Source of the DNA: an uncultured Collinsella sp. | GTDB lineage: Bacteria; Actinomycetota; Coriobacteriia; Coriobacteriales; Coriobacteriaceae | Direction of reading: 5' to 3' | Length of the DNA stretch: 38,505 bases | Assembly: GCA_958453935.1 (NCBI GenBank) | Contig: CAUDZT010000014.1 | Span: 1 to 38,505, forward strand | Part shown: positions 33,928-38,505 of the stretch, in pieces | Position numbering within the stretch: the stretch's first letter is position 1 | How the letters are laid out: every line of letters starts with the position of its first letter | Notes under the pieces: generated by a model | Databases searched by the model: none | The model's input: the letters and a program-made list of their open reading frames with translations, nothing else | Told to the model about the DNA's origin: nothing | Made by a program: the position numbers and the translations under genes

Positions 33928-34074
33928 GACAGCGAAAACGCTCCTAAGCGAGCAAGGTGGCGTGAAAGAAGAGGGCATAGGCCTTGTGGCCATGCCCGAT
34001 GATTGAACGCCAGATTGCCGCTTAGGAGCGTTTGCAGCGTCGAGCGGTTACGGCGTTTGGCAAAACGCCGTAAC
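33928..34074 (+). repeat. Structured intergenic repeat, copy D (type II)
   Basis: Fourth copy. Outer helix AAACGCTCCTAAGCG (33936-33950) pairs perfectly with 34019-34033. Middle helix TGGCGT pairs with ACGCCA (33958-33963, 34007-34012), against TGACGT/ACGTCA in copy B. The apical tip is GGCC-TTGT-GGCC instead of GACC-TTCT-GGTC, a double compensatory change. The 3' hairpin stem equals that of copies A and B. Unlike them it does not abut a stop codon; it lies 15 nt before the -35 box of the marR operon. Confidence 0.85.
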
Positions 34075-34089
34075 TATAAGTTTGGTACC

Positions 34090-34152
34090 TTGACATTTAT
34101 TTACCGTGCCCCTAGATTGGTTAGGCACAAAACAATTCCTCTACCTAACTAA
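34090..34152 (+). promoter_or_regulatory. Promoter and putative operator of the marR-ABC operon
   Basis: TTGACA (34090-34095), a 17-nt spacer and TAGATT (34113-34118) form a sigma-70-type promoter. An imperfect inverted repeat TTGGTTAGG (34117-34125) and CCTAACTAA (34144-34152) overlaps the -10 and the transcript start. This is where autorepression by the MarR-type product would be expected. A purine-rich GAAAGGAG follows, 12 nt before the ATG. Confidence 0.7.
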
Positions 34153-34173
34153 AGAAAGGAGCGGCACTAATTC

Positions 34174-34680
34174 ATGTGCGATGAACCTCTTAACCTTTGT
34201 TCGCACGAGCCCGGCGGCGACCCGTCACAGCCGGCGGATGCACCCGAAGCGGTTAGCTCAGAAGACAAGCTTGCCAAGCGCATCCTCAATGGCCTGGGCT
34301 TTTGCGGCCATTACATGCATTTTCATGGCGGTGGCGTGTCCGGCAAGGCGCCCATCATCTGCCTGCTGGCCAAGCAACCCGGCGGCGAGATGTCGCAGCA
34401 GGAACTCGGCATGCACTTTGACCTCAAGCCGGGGTCGCTTTCCGAGATCCTGTCCAAGCTCGAGCTCAACGGCCTCATCGAGCGCAGCCGTAACCCCAAG
34501 GATCGACGGCAGCTCACCATTCGCCTGACCGAAACCGGCCGGGAAAATGCCCGCATCGACCAGGCGGCCCGCATTCGCTTTAGAGAGCAAGCCTTTAGTG
34601 CCCTCACCCACGACGAGCGCGAGCAGCTCGCCGAAATGCTCGAGAAAATCCGTGTAACCTGGGAGGAACTGGATGATTAA
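34174..34680 (+). CDS. MarR family transcriptional regulator
   Basis: This 168-residue winged-helix regulator has a Pro/Asp-rich N-terminal tail of about 30 residues. The DNA-binding part is GEMSQQELGMHFDLKPGSLSE followed by LSKLELNGLIERSRNPKDRRQ, cited in parts; the wing DRRQLTIRLTETG is typical. It is the first gene of an operon with two ABC exporter half-transporters; its stop overlaps the next start by 8 bp. The usual arrangement is that it represses the exporter until a ligand binds. Confidence 0.92.
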   Translation: MCDEPLNLCSHEPGGDPSQPADAPEAVSSEDKLAKRILNGLGFCGHYMHFHGGGVSGKAPIICLLAKQPGGEMSQQELGMHFDLKPGSLSEILSKLELNGLIERSRNPKDRRQLTIRLTETGRENARIDQAARIRFREQAFSALTHDEREQLAEMLEKIRVTWEELDD

Positions 34681-36487
34681 AACCCTCATGGGCAGCATCC
34701 GCGACTATATGAAAGTCACCGTTGCCACGCCGTTGCTCGTGCTTGGCGAGGTGCTCTGCGAGATGCTGATTCCATTTATCACCGCCAACCTGATCGACGC
34801 CATCAAAGACGGCGCCACCGTAGCCGAGATGCTTCCCACCGCGGGCCTTTTGGTGCTCATCGCGCTGACATCGCTTGCTTTTGGCGCCGCGGCAGGCGTC
34901 ACCTGCAGCCATGCGAGCTGCGGCTTCGCCAAGAACCTGCGTCACGACCTGTTCTACAAAATCCAGACGTTCAGCTTTGCCAACATCGATGAGTTCTCGA
35001 GCTCATCGCTCGTCACGCGCCTGACCACCGATATCAACAACGTGCAGCAGGCCTTTATGATGATCATCCGTATCGCCGTGCGCGCGCCGCTGGTATTGAT
35101 CTTCGCCTTTACCATGGCGTTTATCATGGGCGGCAGCGTCGCCATGGTCTACCTGGTCATCATTCCGCTGCTGGGCTTTGGACTGTTCTTTATCATCTTT
35201 AAGGTGCGCCCCATCTTCTCGCGTGTGTTCCACAAGTACGATGCCCTTAACGAGTCCGTTGAGGAAAACGTCACCGGCATGCGCGTGGTTAAGAGCTACG
35301 TGCGCGAAGACTTTGAGAAGGAGAAGTTCGCGGCCGCCGCGCGCGACGTCCAGATGGACTTCACCCGCGCCGAGAAGCTGCTCGCCTTTAACAACCCCAT
35401 GATGAACATCTGCGTCAACGGCGCGTTTGTCGTCATCATCTACCTGGGCTCCAAGCTCATCATCACGAGCCAGGGTATGCTGTTCGACGTGGGCCAGCTC
35501 TCCTCGACCTTTACCTATGGTTTCCAGATTCTCATGAGCCTGATGCAGCTGTCGATGATCTTTGTCCTGGTGACCATGGCCGACGAATCGGCACACCGCA
35601 TTGCCGAGGTGCTGGCCGCCGAGCCCACGATCGCCGATCCCGCCGAGCCCGTGCTCGAGGTTGCCGACGGTTCCATCGACTTTGACCACGTGAGCTTTAA
35701 GTATTCCAAGCATGCGAAGCGCCAGGCGCTCGACGATATCGACCTGCACATTACGAGCGGCGAGACCATCGGCATCATCGGCGGCACCGGCTCGGCCAAG
35801 TCCACGCTCGTTAACCTCATCGCCCGCCTGTACGACACCACCGAAGGCGCTGTGCGCGTGGGCGGCGTGGACGTGCGCGACTACGACCTGGACGCACTGC
35901 GCCACCAGGTCGCCATGGTGCTGCAGAAAAACGTGCTGTTTAGCGGCACCATCGCCGAGAATCTGCGCTGGGGCGACCCGAACGCCACCGACGAGGAAGT
36001 CCGCGAGGCGGCACATCTGGCCTGCGCCGATGAGTTTGTCGACGGCTTCCCCAAGGGCTACGACACCTGGATCGAACAGGGCGGCTCTAATGTTTCGGGC
36101 GGTCAGAAGCAGCGCCTGTGCATTGCACGCGCCCTGCTGCGTCGCCCCAAGATCTTGATCCTGGACGACTCCACCAGCGCCGTCGACACCAAGACCGACG
36201 CAAAGATTCGCGCAGGTCTGGCAAGCTATCTGCCCAACACGACCAAGATCATCATCGCCCAGCGCATCAGCTCCGTGCAGGACGCAGACCGCATCATCGT
36301 CATGGAGGGCGGCCGCATCGCGCAGATCGGCAACCATGACGAGCTACTCAAGACGAGCGAGATCTACCGCGAGACCTTTACCTCGCAAAACAAGATGAGC
36401 GCCGAGGGCGAAGGGGCCATCGAGGCCGACACCGAGGCATCCGCAACGCAAGCTCAGACCCAGGAAGGAGGCGAGGCACATGAGTAA
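34673..36487 (+). CDS. ABC exporter half-transporter with degenerate nucleotide site
   Basis: This 604-residue type IV exporter subunit has six membrane helices (about 1-320) and then an ATPase domain. Walker A is GGTGSAKST (about 370-378, Ala for the usual last Gly), the signature is VSGGQ (474-478), and Walker B ends LILDDSTS, where D499 replaces the catalytic glutamate. This is the pattern of the non-hydrolysing site in heterodimers such as TM287/288. The partner gene overlaps by 8 bp downstream. The C-terminal tail is acidic and Gln/Ala/Thr-rich. The drug or lipid substrate is unknown. Confidence 0.94.
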   Translation: MIKTLMGSIRDYMKVTVATPLLVLGEVLCEMLIPFITANLIDAIKDGATVAEMLPTAGLLVLIALTSLAFGAAAGVTCSHASCGFAKNLRHDLFYKIQTFSFANIDEFSSSSLVTRLTTDINNVQQAFMMIIRIAVRAPLVLIFAFTMAFIMGGSVAMVYLVIIPLLGFGLFFIIFKVRPIFSRVFHKYDALNESVEENVTGMRVVKSYVREDFEKEKFAAAARDVQMDFTRAEKLLAFNNPMMNICVNGAFVVIIYLGSKLIITSQGMLFDVGQLSSTFTYGFQILMSLMQLSMIFVLVTMADESAHRIAEVLAAEPTIADPAEPVLEVADGSIDFDHVSFKYSKHAKRQALDDIDLHITSGETIGIIGGTGSAKSTLVNLIARLYDTTEGAVRVGGVDVRDYDLDALRHQVAMVLQKNVLFSGTIAENLRWGDPNATDEEVREAAHLACADEFVDGFPKGYDTWIEQGGSNVSGGQKQRLCIARALLRRPKILILDDSTSAVDTKTDAKIRAGLASYLPNTTKIIIAQRISSVQDADRIIVMEGGRIAQIGNHDELLKTSEIYRETFTSQNKMSAEGEGAIEADTEASATQAQTQEGGEAHE

Positions 36488-38399
36488 GGCAACGACCGCC
36501 GAGCGCGCGCTCAACCGTAAGGGCGGCACCATGTCGCGCCTCATCAAGACGCTCTTTGGCTTCTATCCCGTGCTTTTGCCCCTTGTCGTCGCCGGCGTGG
36601 TGCTCTGCGCCATCATCAACTCCATCGGCGCGACCTTCCTGCAGAGCGCCCTGCAGATTATTAGCGAATCGTGGCAGTCGGGCGATTGGGAAGCCGCACA
36701 GCCCAAGATTCTGCAGCTCGTGACCACCCTCGCCTGCATCTACGGCGTCGGTGTCCTGTCCTCACTGTTCTGGAACCGCGCCATGGCTATCGTCACGCAG
36801 GGCTCGCTGGAGAAGCTGCGCGAGATGATGTTCAACCGCATGCAGGACCTGCCGATCCGCTACTTCGACACGCACCAGCGCGGCGATATCATGAGCCACT
36901 ACACCAACGACATCGACACGCTGCGTCAGATGATCAGCCAGTCGCTGCCCAACCTGCTCATGACGATCATCATCATCGTCACGGTGTTCTTTATCATGCT
37001 GTACTACAGCGTGTGGATGTGCCTGGTCATCATCGCCGGCGTCGCCTTTATGACCTTTATGACCAAGCTGCTCGGCTCCAACTCCGCGCGTTTCTTCATC
37101 GCGCAGCAGACCGAGCTCGGCGTGGTCGAGGGCCATATCGAGGAAGTCATGAACGGCCAGAAGGTCGTCAAGGCATTCTGCCACGAGTCTGCCGCCGAGG
37201 CTGATTTTGACGAGCGCAACGAAAAGCTCTTCGAGGTCTCGCAGAAGGCCAACATGTACGCCAACATCCTCATGCCCATCCTTATGAACCTGGGCAACTT
37301 GCTCTACGTGCTGGTGGCCCTTGCCGGCGGCATTTTCCTGGCGCTGGGCGTGCCCAACCTGAGCATCTCGGGCATGGCGCTGTCCATCGCCGTCGTGGTG
37401 CCGTTCCTTAACATGACCAAGCAGTTCTGCGGACAGATCGGCCAGATCTCGCAGCAGATCAACGCCGTGGTCATGGGCCTCGCCGGCGCCGACCGCATCT
37501 TTGAGCTCATCGATGAGGAGCCCGAGGCCGACGAAGGCTACGTGACGCTCGTCAACGCGCAGGTGAACCCCGAGACTTGGGGGTTCGAGGAGGCTGACCA
37601 CCACACCGGCATGTGGGCATGGAAACATCCGCACCGCGCAACCGACGAGATCGAGTACGTACCGCTGCGCGGCGACCTGGTCATGGACAACGTCGACTTT
37701 GGCTATACGCCCGACCACGAGGTGCTGCACGGCGTGTCCGTGTTTGCCAAGCCGGGCCAGAAGGTCGCGTTTGTCGGCGCCACCGGAGCCGGCAAGACGA
37801 CCATCACCAACCTCATCAACCGCTTCTACGACATCGCCGACGGCAAGATCCGCTACGACGGCATCAACGTCAACAAAATCCGCAAGGCCGACCTGCGCCG
37901 AAGCCTGGGCGTCGTGCTGCAGGACGTGAACCTGTTCACCGGCACCGTGATGGATAACATCCGCTACGGCAACCTGAGCGCCACCGACGAGGAGTGCATC
38001 GCGGCGGCAAAGCTCGCCGGCGCGGACGACTTTATCACCCGCCTGCCCGACGGCTACGACACCATGCTCACCGGCAACGGCGCCCAGCTGTCGCAGGGCC
38101 AGCGCCAGCTGATTTCGATCGCGCGCGCCGCCGTCGCCGATCCGCCGGCAATGATTCTGGACGAGGCCACGTCGAGCATTGACACCCGCACTGAGGCTAT
38201 CGTGCAGGCGGGCATGGATAAGCTCATGGAGGGCCGCACGACGTTTGTCATCGCACACCGCCTGTCCACCGTGCGCAACTCCGACGCGATCATCTGCCTG
38301 GACCATGGCCGCATCATCGAGCGCGGCAACCACGACGAGCTGATCGCCAAGCGCGGATATTACTACCAGCTCTACACCGGAGCGTTTGAGCTGGAGTAG
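36480..38399 (+). CDS. ABC exporter half-transporter, catalytic partner
   Basis: This 639-residue partner subunit has six membrane helices and an ATPase domain with Walker A GATGAGKTT (433-441), Walker B MILDEATSS (catalytic E562) and a non-standard signature LSQGQ (537-541). The altered signature faces the degenerate site of the first subunit, so one site of the heterodimer hydrolyses ATP and the other does not. An extra segment of about 60 residues (PETWGFEEADHHTGMWAWKH) lies between the membrane and ATPase domains, as seen in this subgroup. Start ATG overlaps the upstream stop as ATGAGTAA. Confidence 0.94.
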   Translation: MSKATTAERALNRKGGTMSRLIKTLFGFYPVLLPLVVAGVVLCAIINSIGATFLQSALQIISESWQSGDWEAAQPKILQLVTTLACIYGVGVLSSLFWNRAMAIVTQGSLEKLREMMFNRMQDLPIRYFDTHQRGDIMSHYTNDIDTLRQMISQSLPNLLMTIIIIVTVFFIMLYYSVWMCLVIIAGVAFMTFMTKLLGSNSARFFIAQQTELGVVEGHIEEVMNGQKVVKAFCHESAAEADFDERNEKLFEVSQKANMYANILMPILMNLGNLLYVLVALAGGIFLALGVPNLSISGMALSIAVVVPFLNMTKQFCGQIGQISQQINAVVMGLAGADRIFELIDEEPEADEGYVTLVNAQVNPETWGFEEADHHTGMWAWKHPHRATDEIEYVPLRGDLVMDNVDFGYTPDHEVLHGVSVFAKPGQKVAFVGATGAGKTTITNLINRFYDIADGKIRYDGINVNKIRKADLRRSLGVVLQDVNLFTGTVMDNIRYGNLSATDEECIAAAKLAGADDFITRLPDGYDTMLTGNGAQLSQGQRQLISIARAAVADPPAMILDEATSSIDTRTEAIVQAGMDKLMEGRTTFVIAHRLSTVRNSDAIICLDHGRIIERGNHDELIAKRGYYYQLYTGAFELE

Positions 38400-38431
38400 G
38401 ACCGGTTACTGACGGAGGGCGCCCCGGGGAC

Positions 38432-38505
38432 GGGCGGGGTAATTCCTCCGTGCTCAAACATTCTCGCTGCGCTGCGAAACTGCGCGCGGAGGAATTACCC
38501 CGCCC
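38432..38505. repeat. Long-armed inverted repeat at the window end (19-bp arms)
   Basis: GGGCGGGGTAATTCCTCCG (38432-38450) is repeated in perfect reverse complement at 38487-38505, around a 36-nt spacer. It lies 33 nt after the end of the ABC exporter operon and may mark its 3' end. The right arm reaches the last base, so its full extent and any T-run are not visible. Confidence 0.75.

Overview
The window is high-GC and gene-dense. Its protein families, the actinobacterial-type ATP synthase operon and its dense intergenic palindromes suggest a Collinsella-like member of the Coriobacteriia. This is inferred from recognition of protein families, as no 16S gene is present. No tRNA, rRNA, CRISPR array, transposase or phage gene was found. 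Layout: (1) 1-2800 holds a DtxR/MntR-type regulator with a homocysteine S-methyltransferase on the minus strand, divergent from pepT. (2) 2984-5515 holds murA and an LCP cell-wall ligase. (3) 5604-12486 is a complete F-type ATP synthase operon (atpI-like, B, E, F, H, A, G, D, C; minus). (4) 12767-15835 holds a Sua5/TsaC-like gene, glpK and upp. (5) 15970-16613 is a hicAB toxin-antitoxin pair. (6) 16682-19620 holds prfA and prmC. (7) 19850-24241 is a polar amino-acid ABC importer followed by an M20 peptidase. (8) 24566-26405 holds an aldose epimerase and an unknown membrane protein. (9) 26520-32157 has two AAA_14/DUF4143-type ATPase genes flanking a plus-strand MFS, RpiR and LMW-PTP set. (10) 32336-33482 holds pyridoxamine kinase and a small Cys-rich protein. 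(11) 34174-38399 is a plus-strand MarR regulator with a heterodimeric ABC exporter. The most unusual content is intergenic. A roughly 148-nt element occurs four times (2835, 18405, 24416, 33928). It folds into a long three-part hairpin plus a 3' hairpin, and its helices differ in sequence between copies while both strands of each helix change together, so pairing is kept. That is the signature of a conserved structured RNA or structured repeat. Three copies end 0-2 nt from the stop codon of a convergent gene. A second family, a palindrome with core TGTGACAAAGGGA, occurs five times, and four of these bracket the two AAA ATPase genes, one pair around each. Each ATPase gene also has its own set of repeated boxes upstream (two 14-bp-arm palindromes, or three iterons spaced 32-33 bp), so the genes look like self-contained regulated cassettes. 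Other points of interest are a palindrome between the divergent regulator and pepT promoters, a palindrome over the hicAB promoter, a tiny UAG-terminated leader ORF before prfA, an intrinsic terminator wedged against the murA start, a 130-residue Ala/Glu insert in PrmC, and a signal-peptide-like extension on AtpF.
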